The notes under the pieces are model-generated. The model had not been told where the DNA came from and ran no database searches. It saw nothing but the letters and a program-made list of their open reading frames with translations. Source: Pyrocephalus nanus (Eukaryota; Chordata; Aves; Passeriformes; Tyrannidae). Taken from it: a stretch of 64,000 bases of DNA. Shown piece by piece: positions 47,164-61,310 of the stretch. The translations under genes were made by a program, and so were the position numbers. The DNA lies in NCBI GenBank assembly GCA_038380795.1, contig CM076279.1:9067001-9131000 (forward strand), read 5' to 3'. The first letter of the stretch is position 1. The number at the start of each line of letters is the position of its first letter.

Positions 47164-49789
47164 CACATCAGCAGAGAGGTTTATGAAAGACCCAGACACC
47201 TCAAAGGACCTCACTGTTGAGAACAGAGGTTGTGCCTTAAATTATGCTGAGAAGTGCCTTCTTTATATATCACTACACATTTCCTCCTGCTGCAAGGCCA
47301 AAAAATCCTCCATCTGTATTACAAAAAAGGGAGCCTGACCTCAGGCTATGATCTAAAATACATAGAGTCACACAAGTTTACCCTTGCAGTGATTCTTCAT
47401 CCTTCCCGTGCCAATTCTTTGTCCTTTTGCTAAATGAAACTTTAATGGCTGGGAAAGGGCTCCCTACTTTCATTCCTGGAGCAAAGCAGTCAAGTGCAAA
47501 GAGGGCAAAAGTCTCCAGAAAATAGAAAGCTTAAAAAGATTCTTCCTGGCCTAATTTGCAAGTTGTGGGCAAGGCAAGGGCTGTTGCTGGAGGAGCTGCA
47601 CAGAGCACAGGTCCCTCCGGCCCCGCAGTCTGCGCAGGGAGTTCAGCCACTGCTCACAAGGTCGTGCATCAAGAGCTCTTTCCTGTGCTCAGCAGTTCCA
47701 GGGAATGCATCACTGTCTAGCCTGGCATCGGAGTCATCTGACATATTTCAGGAAGTTTTAGTTGATAGCAGATCTAAATTTCATGAGTAAATGATACAGG
47801 TCTGGCTGGGCTGTAGGTTTGTACCACGCTCACCTTCACAACGCTGCACAGAGGGGAGGCTGGGGGGGATGTGGAGGCTCTGGCTTGGATGTCAGCATGA
47901 CATCAAGGTTGTTAGGAGTGAATACAGCTCAATAATGGAAAAAAAAAAAAAAAAGAAAGAAAAAGAGGGAAAAAAAAGTCCGCTCCAGAATATGAATGGA
48001 TGAAAAAAACCCCAAACAATTAGTGACCTCAGCTTCATGAGTCAATTTGAGTCATTGGGATCTGGGTCAATAAACATTCCTCTTCCTCACTCAGCACTGC
48101 ACTGGCATGGACTGGGGTTTCAGATCAGCTCCTGAAGATGACCCCCAGCCTCTCCTTTTCCAGGGCTGCCCTGCTTAGCAAGATCAACCCTCCTTCACCC
48201 TTCATTTCTCAGCATCCCCAACCTGAGGAGAAAACCCAGCCTGAGTGTGTTCCCTCTGTCATCGTGCTCCCCTGGGAACACACAAGAAAATGCAGGAAGA
48301 ACTGGCTAAGCCCACACTGGTACTCTTTACAGCAGCAGGGATTTCAAATCTACGCTGACACCATGGCCCATGTCAGTATTTGGCCATCACCCTGTGCTGG
48401 GGGCTCACCTTGGAGGGTGAGCAGCACCAGTGGCACCCTTGGCAGGCTGTGATCTCTCCACTGCAACATGGAGAGCCATGGAGGGCTTTGGGAAGGGATT
48501 CTGGGTTTTGGGAGCCCAGGTCTCCCAAGGAGCAGTGAGATTTCTTCTCTTAAGCCACTTTGGAAAGCCCAGACAGGATCCCTGGAGATGAAGACTTTGC
48601 AGTGTGATCAAAGAGACTCGTGGAGATAGCAAGGAACATTAATGCTTCTGCAAACACACAGTGAAAGCTTCTTAGTCATTCCAGTGGGGCTTTCTCCAAA
48701 GGGGCCTAAGGGAGTTGGGCACTTAGAGATCACTCAGATCCTTTATTTAGTTTGCAAATCCTGTGCTGGAGCAGTGCAGCACTGTGACCCCTGAAGCATT
48801 ACTTTCTGAGAGTGTCTGCCTGAGTGAAAAGCTGAATTGATTCTGGCTGTGTTGGTGGCCTCTCACAGCTGCTCCTTCTCCGTGCTGGAGGGAGCGAGAT
48901 TGCCGGTGGAAACAGTTGAGGGTACAAAGTATTTAAAGAAATAAATAAAGGACCGACCCAACAATCAAACCATGTGAGCTGTGTGTTCAAGGGAGTCACT
49001 GAGCGTGGCTCCAGGTCTGATTCCCTCCACAGGGGTTTACGCTGGACAGCATGTGCTGGAGGATGGTGATCCTGGCAGGTCCAGGCTGTGAGAGATCTCC
49101 AGCTGGGTGAGCAGCATCCCTGGTCCTCCCCAGTGGATTCCACCACCATCTCTAAGCAAGCCGCAGGAATCCCTGCAGTTCATGAGTTTGGTTACTCTTC
49201 ACATCTCCCTGTCATTTTTTTTTCCTCCATCGCCAGCCTTTTACAGTTAAGAACTGTAGAAAGAAGATCCACAAGGGGGTTTTGTTCCCCAACTCATTAC
49301 ACGTTCACAGTGTCCTAAATCATCCCTACACCCACTTCTAATCCTACTGTGGAGGGTTCCAGCTCGGGGAAAGCAGTATGAGCAAGCTGGAAAAAAAGGC
49401 AGAAAAATAAACAAAGAATCTGCTTTTGTGCAACTGTTCCTCACGATAATAACAACAAAATAATAATAATAGAAACACAGATCATGGTCAGGCTACTTTC
49501 CAAGCCTTCCCACTGGGTCCCCTGGCTTTCATTTCATGCCCCTCCCACCACCACAAACTGGACAGGGAGCCCCATCCACTGAGCCCCCCGGCACAAAGCA
49601 GACGGGTTCAGCATTGTTGGGAAACATGGCACACATGTGACACGCTATTGTCCCTAATTTGATTAATGAAGCCATCACACTAACAGGGCATCCCACACCA
49701 CCACCCCCCCACCAGCACCTTGTTACTAACCCACGCCAGGAACTTCCCAGCACAGCATTAATTCCCCAGTACTTGCCTTTCCCAACCTT

Positions 49790-50125
49790 GTCAGGTAATT
49801 GTTTATGAAAAGATGAATGTATACAATAATACTGGGCGAAGGGAGCTGATGTATGTGGTGTTAATGAATGAAATAATCAGTTTGGTAATAACTGGCATGT
49901 GTATTTGTCAAAAGGGAACCAGCAGGACATTAGCATTCTGCAGCCACCGAACCTTTATCTCCTGGTCTTGTGTTTGACAACCGCCCCCAGATAGTCCATG
50001 AATAAAATACAGAGTAGTACCCAGACATAATTAAACTGCCAATGTGGATGTACCTAAATGAACTTGATATCTTAATGACACTGGATAGCAGGCGAATAAT
50101 GAAGGCGGCATGAAAGGGACGTGCA
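49790..50125. other. AT-rich unique block in the intron, candidate non-coding element
   Basis: About 330 bp carries a dense series of TAAT and ATTA cores (GTGTTAATGAATGAAATAATC, split by complex sequence), CATAATTAAACTGCC, and ATCTTAATGACACTGG. The look is that of a developmental enhancer. GC-rich sequence starts abruptly after it. Confidence 0.4.
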
Positions 50126-51295
50126 TAATGAGCACAGACATCCCGGCTGGCGCTGAGGCACGGCCCGTGGGGACTGTCCCTCGCCAGGGCTGGCTCCTGG
50201 GCTCCTTGTTAGCATGTGGGGCACTGCTTAGCACGTGGGGCATCCCCCGTGATCCCACACTGCTGAGGGGATGGAGTGCTGCCCCTCCTGGGGTGAGGGT
50301 TGGTGTCCTGCAGTGCTGGCCGGGCTGTGGTCACAGAGGGGCTCTCACATTGGTCCCCTGGCACGTCTTGCCCTCCCCCTCCAGAAATCCCTGCTTTGCC
50401 CCATCTCTCTGCACCTAATTTTCACTGCTCCTCCAGAGGCCTCTGGCACGCTGCTGTGCGGCACAGGCGTGATTTTAGGAGCACTTTACGTGATTAGATT
50501 ACCAGGCATGTTCCCTTTTTTTATTTTTTTTTTTTTCCAGCACGGAGATGGTTTTCAAGGAAAGTGGCTGCTCCTCGGGGACGGGATGCTCAGAGGATGT
50601 CCCGAGATAACTCAGTGGCACGTGCAGAGCCACAATCCCCATCATCCACAAACATCCAGCCAGATGTGTCCTCTCCCAGCACCCATGGGTGCAACCCTTC
50701 CTCCAGAGGATGCTGGGCACCCCTGACAGCTATTCCAGCAAACCCCACAAAGCTGCTCCAGTGAGATGCTGCAGGTCCAGGGCATTTGCTCCCAAAAGGC
50801 GAGTTTGATTCCCCCTCCTTTGACATAGCATCCCACTGGGCTTCTACTCCACCCTGCTCCGAAGGTAATTGTTACTTATTGCTCTAATAACTCTAATTTT
50901 AGCAGCAAATGAGTGATGTACAAAGTATCAGTCTTATTAAAGGAATAATAAGGGGAAACTGGAGCACGCGCTTCAGGGGAAGGAACAGTCTCCTGGTACA
51001 CGGGATGCAGCCGTGCTGGTATTTGACAGCAGCAGAGTCCCTGCCTGCTGCTGATGGAATTCCAAGATATTTGAACACAATGAGCTCAGCGTGTAGGAAA
51101 GCAACCGGCTCGATAGGGCTCTGTCGTGACGCAATCGACTGGGGGCCCAGGGATTGTCACAAAGCCAGCATGGGAAATGTGTCCTGGAGCAGGTCCTATC
51201 TCCCTCTAAAAAGGAGGTTAGGGAAAAGTGCTTAATGCAAATTTAAAAAAAAAAAAAATAACAGCAGGTTTTGAGGAAAACATTTGAAATACCTG

Positions 51296-51430
51296 TCAGT
51301 GTTCAAGGCCAGGCTGGATGGGGCATTAAACAACCTGTTCCAGTGGAAGGTATCCCTGCCCATGGCAGGGGGTTGGAATGAGAGGGGCTGTAAGGTGCCT
51401 TCCAACCCAAAAAAGTCTGTGATTCCATAA
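51296..51430 (+). mobile_element. Short CR1 LINE 3' fragment
   Basis: About 135 bp starts at AGTGTTCAAGGCCAGGCTGG, passes through GGAAGGTATCCCTGCCCATG and GGGGTTGGAATGAGA, and ends at GTCTGTGATTCCATAA. A run of 15 A lies 40 bp before it. Confidence 0.9.
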
Positions 51431-54400
51431 AAATCAAGTAGACAACACATGTGGGAGACAACACAGGGAGAGGCAGCACCGAGAGCAACACCCTGCAGGC
51501 AGCACAAGCAAGTGTGCTGCAGGATGGAGTTCTGAGAGGGGTTAAAAACCATAACTCCTGTTTGGGCCAGGAAAAGGGACAAGGTGGCACTGGTGTGATC
51601 CAGGCTGCTCAGGGAGGTGATGGGAGTAGCTTGGACATGTGCTCACCCCCACCACGTCTTGAGCAATGACAGTCACCATGAGAACGATGCAGGCAAAGAG
51701 CTCTGGGTCACTGCCAGGTGAAACCTTCAAGTTCCTGCTCTCAGCCCCTTTCCCTCACTGGATATTTGGCCCTGACTGCCAATTCTTTAACCATTGCTTT
51801 CCTTCAGACATCCCCGTGGTGCCCCCTCATGAGACAGTAATGGGGATTTCATTAGATTAAATAACTCCAGCGAACCCCAGAGACCACCAGCACTTTAAAC
51901 AGGGAGCTCGGAGTCAGAATTACTGTTATTTAACATTGATTAGATTACAAGGCAAATCCAATTTTTCCCTAACCATATGATGGCTATGATTTGTCTGGCA
52001 GGGGATGGTAAGGACGGAATTCCTGGAAATCTCTGCTGAGGGGGGGCCACGCCTGAGTCAGCAATGTCGGGGTGACCCATGGGTTTGTGTCTCCAAGTCC
52101 TTCTGTGGAGAGTGTGAGCAGGGCTCAGGGAGCATCCCCATTGTCCTGCTCTCGCTTTGCTCCAGAGCTGGGGGGGCAGATGGATCTGTATCTGCCACGT
52201 TGGCTTATCGCCCCCTCCAGCAGGAATATCACCAGGAAATTATTGGGCCTCGTTGACCCATGGCCCTGCCATGGCTGAGGCCATTAATCACTGCCCAAAG
52301 CTCCCTCCTTGCTCCTTCCCCCCTGAGTCCCAGAGCAAGGGATGTGCCTGCTGCCTGCAAGGAGAGGAGGGTGTGAGAGCACCCAGCTCTCTCCCTTCTC
52401 CTTGTGCCCAGGATCCTGCTGGAATCTCATTTATGGCTCTTGTTTGGAGCTGGTTGGGCAAGGTTGGTCAGGGCAGGAATGGGATCATCTCAGGAGGTGT
52501 GGCAGGTGCCCCCTCCCTGAGGACACCACAGGATGGCTTTCAGTGAACACTGCACTTCCCTTCCTAGGGTGTGCTGTGAATTTAATGCCTGGCCTGGGAG
52601 AACAGCCAGGACAGAGATTCCCCTGGACCCCCTGGCTGATCATGTTTGGAAGCCAAGAGGTCAAACAACCCCTAAATGCATTCCCGACATCGGGCAATCC
52701 CAGCAGCAGCAGCCAGGCAAGAGCACTCCCAGACAGACAGACAGACAGACAGACTCCCAGGAGAGCTGGCTCAGCTGCTGGTGCATACCTCACTGGTCTG
52801 ATAAATCTGGCATTATCCTGGGGATGTGTAAGGAAAAGGGGAATTTCTGCTAGAGTTGGCTCCCAGCAACAAGGTGGCCACTACCAGAGGCCAAACCCAT
52901 CAGGGCACTTGCCCTGGGCTGACCACAGGCTATTCAGCAGAAGCTCCCAGGGATGGAGGGGAGAAGCAGGATGCTTGTCCTGCCATGCTGGAACACCCAG
53001 TGGGCTCCAGTTTGGGTCCAGACTCCTCCACCCCACTCACCCCCACATGTCCCCAGAGGGTGATGGCCAAGAAAGCCCCCAGGAGCAGCCAGGGTTGAGC
53101 ACAGCCCTGCAGGTCACCCCACCTTGGGCTTCTTCATATGGGTGTGGCCTCACAGCAGCTTCTTTAATGGGCTGCTCCATTTGACCAACAAAACCAAGTG
53201 CTGCTTTCAGGGCTTTAATAAAATCCAGAGTCGCTCATAATTTTAAGCCAGGTTTACTCCAGAGGAAACACACCCAAATTCCTTCCTCGCCTCTGCAGTC
53301 ACCACCCCACTGCCTTTCCCATCTACCTTCCCAGGGCTATTACGTGACCAAGCCCAGGCAGCTTCAAAAGGATAGTGGGACTGGGATATAGCTGAGAGAA
53401 CAGCAGGAGCATGTGCTGGGGAGATGATTATATTGTCCAAAAAATGATAATAATTTAAAATTCCAGTGCTGTGATAGCGTATTTCTCACATACCAAAGGA
53501 TCCAGAGGTTTTGCATCTTTCTTGGAAAAGATAGTGGATCCCAGAGGATAAATCAAGCACGTGGCTTCTCCTGTAGCAGGAAACTGTGGGTGACGCTGGC
53601 ACCTGGTTCCAGAGGGTCCAGTGAGCTGCTGCCTCACCACACGGCCTGGCAGAGGCAGGAGATGACGAGGAAGCACCAATTTCTTCCTCCCACCTCTGTT
53701 TTGGGGCAGGTTCGGAGAGGAGGGCAACAAATGCTGGATTTGGCTCTCACAAAGCACCCTGACCAGCCAGGCTGCAGGGATGGGAGCACCAGGCACAGGG
53801 ACACATCCAGGCATCAGCTGCGAGCCGGCAGTTCGCTGTCACTCGGCCAGACAACTCAAGTGCAATTAGGAAGCAGGGAGCAGATGAAGCTGTAAACTCG
53901 AAACCCAGCGCTCCGAGCTCGGCTCGCCGGCCCTGCTGCCTCACACCGTGGGGGCAGCGGGTCCCTAGGGTGTGACAGAGAGGGCCACGACCCCCCCGGG
54001 TGGGGAGGGCAGAGCTCAACCTGTGCCACAGCAAACAGAGCAGCCCCAGTGCCTGGGCAGGCTGTGCTGACCCCGACCCGGGGCAATGCACACGGTCAAA
54101 CTCAATTAACTGCTGTGAGCGGCATCTGGGTCAGGCGGGGCACTCCCTCCCCTGCTCGGCCCCTCCCGGGCTAACTGCCTCTGTGTCCTGCTAAGTTCTT
54201 CTGCAGGCTCTTCCAGAGGGTTTGCTGGTGCTGGGAGGGAGGGTGGCAGGGCCAGGAGAAGGAAGAGCAGCACCGTGACTTGTTACAAAGGCAGCTCTGG
54301 GGCTGAGCACCTCCACCCTGGGTCTGGTGCCTGGGCTGGGCTGAGCAGGGATCACACCCTGGGAATGTGGGAACAAGATTTCAACTCGATGTGACTCCAT

Positions 54401-57400
54401 ATCTAACCCTCTGGGCATCTTCTGCATCTGCCTGTGGTTGGAGCAAACACAGCCCAGTGAGGGCGATGCTGGAGGGACATCCTGGTGCTCACTGGCTGGG
54501 TTTAAGCTGCCCTGGATGACACAGGAGAGGGCAGCACGTGCTGCCTGGGCCATGATGTCCCCAAGAGCTCAGCTCTCCTGTCACTGAAGGTGCACAACAA
54601 AATCCTGCCTCTGGCTCAAGGTCCAACCGAGCAGCTGGGCAAGAAATGTCTTGTTCAGTCTGTTTAATGTCTGGACTTTCACACCTTCACCTCTTCGCTG
54701 TGAAACGGACCTCCTGCCACAGGGAGTGGGACCAGGTGATGCAGCATTCCCATGGGACATGTATTGTCTCCCAGCCATTCACACCCACCCCTGGACTGGG
54801 TCTTTTTGTGCTCGCTCAGAAAGTCAGCCCTTAAACCCAGCCAAGTTTGCATGGGCCCAGGAGTGGGGCTCGTGCCCTCCATCCAGGCAGCAAAACCCTC
54901 CAGCAGATGGGCAGGAGTGAAGAGCCAGGGCAGCAGCTGGACTTCAAACCACTCCAAATGTTTGCAAAGCAAATGTTGGTCCTGGTGGGGCTGCAGCAGC
55001 CCAGCCCACAGGTCACTGCCAGCCCTGCTGCCGTGGCACAGAGGAGCAGCTTCAGCTATCCTGGAAGCCCATAAATCTGAAGGGATGCTTCAGAAAGTTC
55101 AGCTGTGCTTACCCAGCTCTCACCAGCCTGCAAATGATATATCTTTCTTTTCTTTGAACTCACACAGTTGACACACATCCAGGCTCTTCAGCACTAGAGC
55201 TGATGGGGAGCAAGGGTTTGATGGACATTTCTATCAAGATTACCCAGATCACAGTGCAAAGTGCACAGGTGCCTGTGCTCAGCATCTTCCTCCTCCTCTT
55301 CCTCCATGTGGCCCTGCCCTGCTGGGGAAGCTGGCTGGGACAGGGCACACACAGGGCAGCCAGGTGTTGGTGGAAACAACACCCAGAAGCCAAAGCTTCC
55401 CAAGCCCTGCACAGGAGGTGTTTGCACCAGCTGTCAACCCCAAACCACACTCCTCTGGCCCAGCTCTGCATGTCACTGCCTGTGCTCTGCTTGCTGCAGG
55501 CAGTGAGATTTGCCTTTTGTGTTTTCCTCCTCCTTTAGACACGATGAAGGGCACTAACAACCTTTGTCACACAGGTACAAGACTGCTGAACACCAGGCAA
55601 ACATTTATGGGAAAATACTCGTATTCACACAGCGGAGTTCAGCAGTGCAAGGGGGGCAGGGTTATTGCACAACATTTGCTTTATGCCTTGCTGTGACATG
55701 CAGCTTTTGCACAGACAAAAAAAAAACCCCAAATTATCTTTCACAAACAACCACTTCCCAGCCATCAAAAGCCAAACCACCTTGAGCTCTGTGGTGGGTC
55801 TGTGCCAGCAGCACAGTGCCCAGCGGGTCTGTGGACAGGGAACAAAGATGATTGGAGCCAGCTGAAACGGCCGAGTTATTTTTTAGGGGCAGAGACCAGA
55901 ATTACCTGAGCTGGAAGTTAGCCCAGACAGGGGGATTAGCACCCTCAACCCTGGTGAGAGGAGTCAGGGGAACTTTTCCTGACCTTCAGCAGCAGGAGCA
56001 GGTTGAGTGGCATCCTGAGGGATATGGCTGGTGAAGCTCAGCACATGCTCATCACCCAGACCTGATGCTTGTACCAGCCAACCTCCCTTCCTGCCACAGT
56101 CAGAGGAGAGCAGCAGCAGCTGGAGGTACAGGACAAGAGGTCCCATGCGCTCAATCTTGCCCATGGGCTCTGGCTGCTTTGCTGCCTGTTTCCCCACTGG
56201 CAGAGTGGAGCATCCAACATTCCACCATCCAGTGCTGCTGATGGCCATGGCACGGCACTAACTCGGGGATCATCTGCCAGACCCACAGCTGTGCCCTGGC
56301 TCTGCCAACATCTCCTACCAGGGAGGTTTTGGGAAGTGAGGAACACCACAGATAAGTCCTCTGACCCAGCACTTGTATCTCAGAGGAGGGAGATGTCCCC
56401 CACTTCTGCCATCGCCAGTTCTACCTGTGCAGATCACAGTGTGGTAATGGCACAACAATAACTGCACCCAGGATAACCCTCTGCTCCTCCATCCAGGTCT
56501 GGGGACCATGGGCACAGGTTGCCCAGGGGCAGGGGAAAGCTGTGCCTTGCTGCACCAGCAGACCCAGAGTTCTCCAAAACAGCTTCTCACTGAGGCTTAA
56601 ACAAAGCTTGGCAAGGCTCAATCTGAGAGTCCAGCTGGAGACCAAAGGGATTTAAGGAGCAAACTGCCAACCAAGGGAACAACTATGGAGGAAAAGTCCA
56701 GATGTAAAATGGGGAAAGCAGCATGTCCAGCTGCTGGGCATTACAAAGGCTTGAAGCACATCAGCAGCGTGGGGTCACTGATCTGGAGCATGTTTTGGGG
56801 GTCTCAGCTGAGCCAGGCACCTCCTTTGCTCCCTGCACACCCTCTCTCCTGGGTACTGCATCCCCTGCCTTTCACTTGCTAACCCTGCACTGGAGGGGTC
56901 AGGACACAGAGCTTCCCCCAGGTGGGAAATTCACTTTTCCTCACTTGTTTTACTGAGCTGGAACATGCCAATGCTTGGGGATTTCTCTCAGATTGGGCTT
57001 TCCAAACAGTCCAGTTCAGGCAGTGCAAGAGTGTTTAAATAATGTCAAAAGATGCTCAATGTTACAAGACCATGAAAGCAGAAGTGAAACAATAATGACA
57101 AAACTCAACACTGAGAGCCCAAAGCTGCAGATGTGAGCACACAGACCCACATAAACCAGGGATAAACATGGAAAGCAAAACTAATGGATTTGATAATTTT
57201 CCATAAAAGGCTTCCCCAGAGAGCATGGGCTGTGGGAGGGAGCCCTGTTCCAATGGGGAATGGCAGAAAAAAAAATCATCAGCCTGGCTTTTTGGAATTT
57301 TCAGCAAAAAAAACAACCCCACTAAAGAGAGAGATATAAAAATAAATAAATAAATAGCCAGCTTGTTCTTGAACCTGAACATCCCTCCCCAGGGAGTGTG

Positions 57401-60400
57401 GAAAGGACAGCTGTGGTCAGAGCTGATCTGACTGTTCACATTCCAGTTTCCAGCCAACAGGAACTGGAGTCAACGGGTACAACTGGAACAGGGGAAGCTG
57501 CTCCATCTCCCACAGTCGGAAGCCTGGCAGGATCCTGCTGAAGCTGCTGCACTGGCATCCACAAACTGCAGGGATTGGTGCAAGCAACGTGTCCAGATGC
57601 CTGGAATTGCCCCCGTGGGATTTTCTTACGCCACAGCTGCTCGGCCGTGGGGAAAACAACCACACGAGGCTTCCAAAGCTCCCCCGGGGCAGTGATGGGA
57701 AGTTTCTCCTCCATCTCCCACCAGAGACGTACTCAGCAGCAGCCTCGAGCCTGGGGGAGTTTGAGCAGGGATCTTTATGTCCCTGCAACAGATGGTGTTG
57801 CAACAGAAAGAGCACGTAATGAATCTCCTCACTTCCAGGAAGGAAGAAGGATGGTCTTGCCATGCACGAAGGGAACCGGCGATTTCTCCTTCGCTGAAAG
57901 ATTTCCCTCCTGCAGAATCACATCATTTGGTGAAGGAAATGCCAAGAATAATTCACCTCCTCGAGCAACTCTATTTATATTCTCACTGCGGGCACCGTCC
58001 TGCTCACGCACCCCTCGGCAGTCACAGGGCTCAGGTGGGCACAGTTTGGAGCTGAACATGTTTAACTCCAAGCCATCAAAAAATGAATTTCCTGGGGGGT
58101 GGTGGGTTATGAAGGAGACAGGCAAAGCCACCAGCCACTGTCACACTCCCTGGGATGCCCCCAGACCCTGAATGAACACCCCCACTGCCCCACATGGGGC
58201 TTCATAACGGGGTAAGAGCCCGGTATGCAACTCCAGCTACACAACTTTAGCTGCAACCTAATCCACTTCCCTCCCATAATACCTGCACATAAAGAGAATT
58301 TGCCAAGATTTATGGCCAAAACACCCTCCCCTGCTGCCCCTCACCAGCCTCTGCTGCTTCCCTGCAAAAGCAGTTTGGGTTACCTCGGGATTCTCCAGGG
58401 GAAAAGCACAATTAGCAGCTCAGGAGTTTCAATGACTGAGTCGGGGAGGGGGCTGAGGGGGGGTTATTCTCAGGTTTTCTGATCACTTGTTGTTTGCTCT
58501 GAACTCTTGGGAAAGCTCCCAGCTCCCTTCCCCCTCCCCAGACCTGACTGCTCTTATTATAGACTTCAAAAGGTCGGGGTGAAATCCTAGCTGGGCTGTG
58601 TTGGACTGACATACTGGTGGTGATGGTGTGGCCAGAGCATGGCCCTGGACCCCAGACTCCACATAATGACTCCCAGGAGCCCCCCATCCCCCAAAGGCAG
58701 CAAAGCCTGGCAGCAGGACAGGCTTACATGCATAGGTGAGGATTTGCAAAATCCGGCCTTAAAGGGGGACTGGTGGTTTAAGCTGCTTCTCTCAAGGGTA
58801 TCCCAATTTTTGCCATAAATGGGCTCCTGCCCCAGCCAGCTGGAGCTTTGTGCTGCTTTCCACAAGAGCCGGCTCTGGGAATTTTACTGACAACATCTTG
58901 GACAGTTGAGGCCATATTTTCATGATTGCTCAGCACCAGCAGGCAGGGCCAGGGGAGCCCCATCTCCCAGCACCCCAGGCTCAGGCAGAGCCGTGGGATG
59001 GATGGGGAAGGTGCTGATCCCCTCCAGGGACTGGGGTGTGAAGCAGTACTGAAGAGGAGGATGGGTCTGTTGACTTCTGAACCTCCCTGGCATATCCCTG
59101 TGCAGACCCCAGGATCTGGAGAGAAGAGTCCAATAAAATCCCAAGTACTTATTTTGATGCCTTCTGATGGGAATGTGTTTGACTTCTCCAAATATCCCAA
59201 CTCAGGAGCTCATTCCGTCATTAGAAACAGACCCGAAGCTTGGATTCAAATTTCTCCATTAACAGAAAACAGAAGTGATGCAGAGAGATGCAAAATGCTC
59301 AAAAGAATCACCAGAAATAAAAACCCCTTTGGAGTCTTCTTAAGAAGTAAGAGGGGGAAAAATCCCAGCCCCAGGTCTTTGCAGGTAGATCTTGTGAGGA
59401 GCATGTGCCTGGATGTGCCTGTGCTATATCCCTGGATGGTCCAACCATCACGTGTCCACTCCAGCTCACAGTGGGAGGACAGCCAGCCAAAGCCATGCCA
59501 AAGCTGCAGGACCTCTGCCAGCAGCTCTGGTGGAGTTACCTCCTCCCCTCTGTGTTGGAGAGAAGTGCCACAGGGCCACAACGCTGCTGTTCCACCCCTG
59601 CAGCACAGGGCAGTGACTTCCCTCCCACTTTACAGATGGGCAAACTGAGGTAGGCCAGGACATCTCCCCAGTCAACCTCAAACTATTTCAGGTCTTCACT
59701 GAAGTACCTTGGAGTATCCAAGCCCAGATCACACACAAAGGCAGTGGCAAAGCACATGAGCACCAGAACCAGTTACTGTCTTACATAGTCTCAGTGACCC
59801 CAACCCTGATCTCATCAGCATTTTTAACATGCTCCTTCTCCCCCTTGCTCTTACCCAGCAAAGACACGTGCCTTCAATCATCCATAAACCCACCTCATCC
59901 TCCATCTCCAATGTCTCCTTGCCCAGGAGACCCACACCACCCAACCAAGGCACGCACTCTCTGCCTGTGCCAGGCTCAGCCCCTCTCCACCCGTTGTTTA
60001 CAGGGAATTACCTGTGCTTTGGGGCCAAGACCACCTTTTGTTCCCTTTTTATACAGCACCTGGCCCCGTGAGCTCAGTATGGGAGGTGTCTGATTACACA
60101 GATAATAAATAAACAAGGGCCTTGATCCTCTCCAGCGTGTGGCTGTCCAAGGCTGCAATTTGCAGAGAAACTGCTGCAGGCTGCACTTGAAGCTGTTAGT
60201 AATTCAGATGTGTTTGGGAGATGAGATGTTCCCAGGACAAGGAGAAGGTGCTGCTAAACCAGACGTTCCAACAGGCAGGCGTGCACATCAACAGGGAGTG
60301 AAAAACCCAAACCGGCTCAGACTCGATGTCCAACAGCACAAGCCACATTCTGGGCTGGGCACACCCTGAACACAGTGGTGTTCCTTGCAGAGGCAGCAAG

Positions 60401-60959
60401 GATGGCTGGAGAAAGGTGGGGAGATGACCACTTAAAGGCAACTACTGCTACAGCACCTCCCTTAGGCGAGGGGCTTTGACAAGGTCTTTCCTCCTGATGG
60501 CCACCTGGTCCTGCTCCACCTTTCACAAGTTGTACTCAGTGCCCTGACATCCCCCCTGGCATCATCCACACACTCCTGCCCGCCATGTCCACACTCCCAC
60601 CCTCCTTCCCGTGCTTACACAGCACTCACAGACTGTGCTGCTGAATTATGGTGACCTCAAACCCTCGGGACCTCCAGGCCATCCGTTGCTGCAGGAGTGG
60701 CCCAACTCCTCCATCCCCAGCTCTGATTTCACCCTGACTTGAGGCACAGAGAATGGGAGATGGCACAAGGAGGGATGCAGCTGCTCGCAGCTGCTGTAAG
60801 CACATCCCCTCCCAACAAACCTCCTTTCCTCCATCCCAGACCTCTTCAGCAACTGAGATGTTCTCTGTTCCCTTTGACTCAGAAACATCAGTGCCTGCCT
60901 AGATTACAAAGAAGCAAGGAAAAAAAAAAAAAAAGAAAGCCTTGGAGAAAAATCCCAAG
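51431..60959 (-). other. HS3ST3 intron, GC-rich section
   Basis: GC-rich unique sequence contains the AGAC microsatellite and a 280-codon plus-strand open frame (52342-53184) without a recognisable domain. A possible scrap of CR1 (GGCACAGGTTGCCCAGG) is at about 56511. No exon is recognised. Confidence 0.5.
52731..52754 (+). repeat. (AGAC)6 microsatellite
   Basis: Six perfect AGAC units lie in the intron. They lie inside a long plus-strand open frame that I do not regard as a gene. Confidence 0.97.
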
Positions 60960-61310
60960 GGGACATTAATTAGGAACCAGAACTCCCCAGCTCTGGAAGC
61001 ATCAGGGAGGAGCGATACTTAAACTCCCAACCTGCCGGAGTAACTTTGAATCATCTTTCATCTTCCCCTGGATCGAGTGTGATCTAATGACATTAGCTTG
61101 GCTTCGCTCTAGTGAAATTGGCATCGGTGCTTCAGAGGCAGGGAGATTAAAACATACGAAATAAACGTTCCCGGGGTGACTGACAGTATAATGACATTCC
61201 AACAGGCAGCTCAATCAGCGCGAGACTAACAAAGGATCAGAGGGAACCAGCCAGATTCGCAGTATCACCCGCAAACACAGATATTTTCTTTTAATCCAGA
61301 CATTTCTTTT
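60960..61310. other. Unique block in the intron, candidate non-coding element
   Basis: Complex repeat-free sequence contains GACATTAATTAGGAACC, TCTAATGACATTAGC, AAAACATACGAAATAAACG and several CpGs preserved in an AT-rich setting. CpG retention in AT-rich unique DNA is a weak sign of constraint. Confidence 0.35.

Larger units (their letters stand above)
46003..51295 (-). other. HS3ST3 intron, mixed section
   Basis: Unique sequence carries the GT microsatellite (47.1 kb), an A16 run (47.94 kb), a TAA-rich patch (49.45 kb) and the candidate non-coding block at 49.8-50.1 kb. No exon is recognised. Confidence 0.5.

Noticed and set aside
56495..56560. Possible CR1 scrap (GGCACAGGTTGCCCAGG)
   Set aside because: Only about 17 bases match and the flanks do not continue as CR1.
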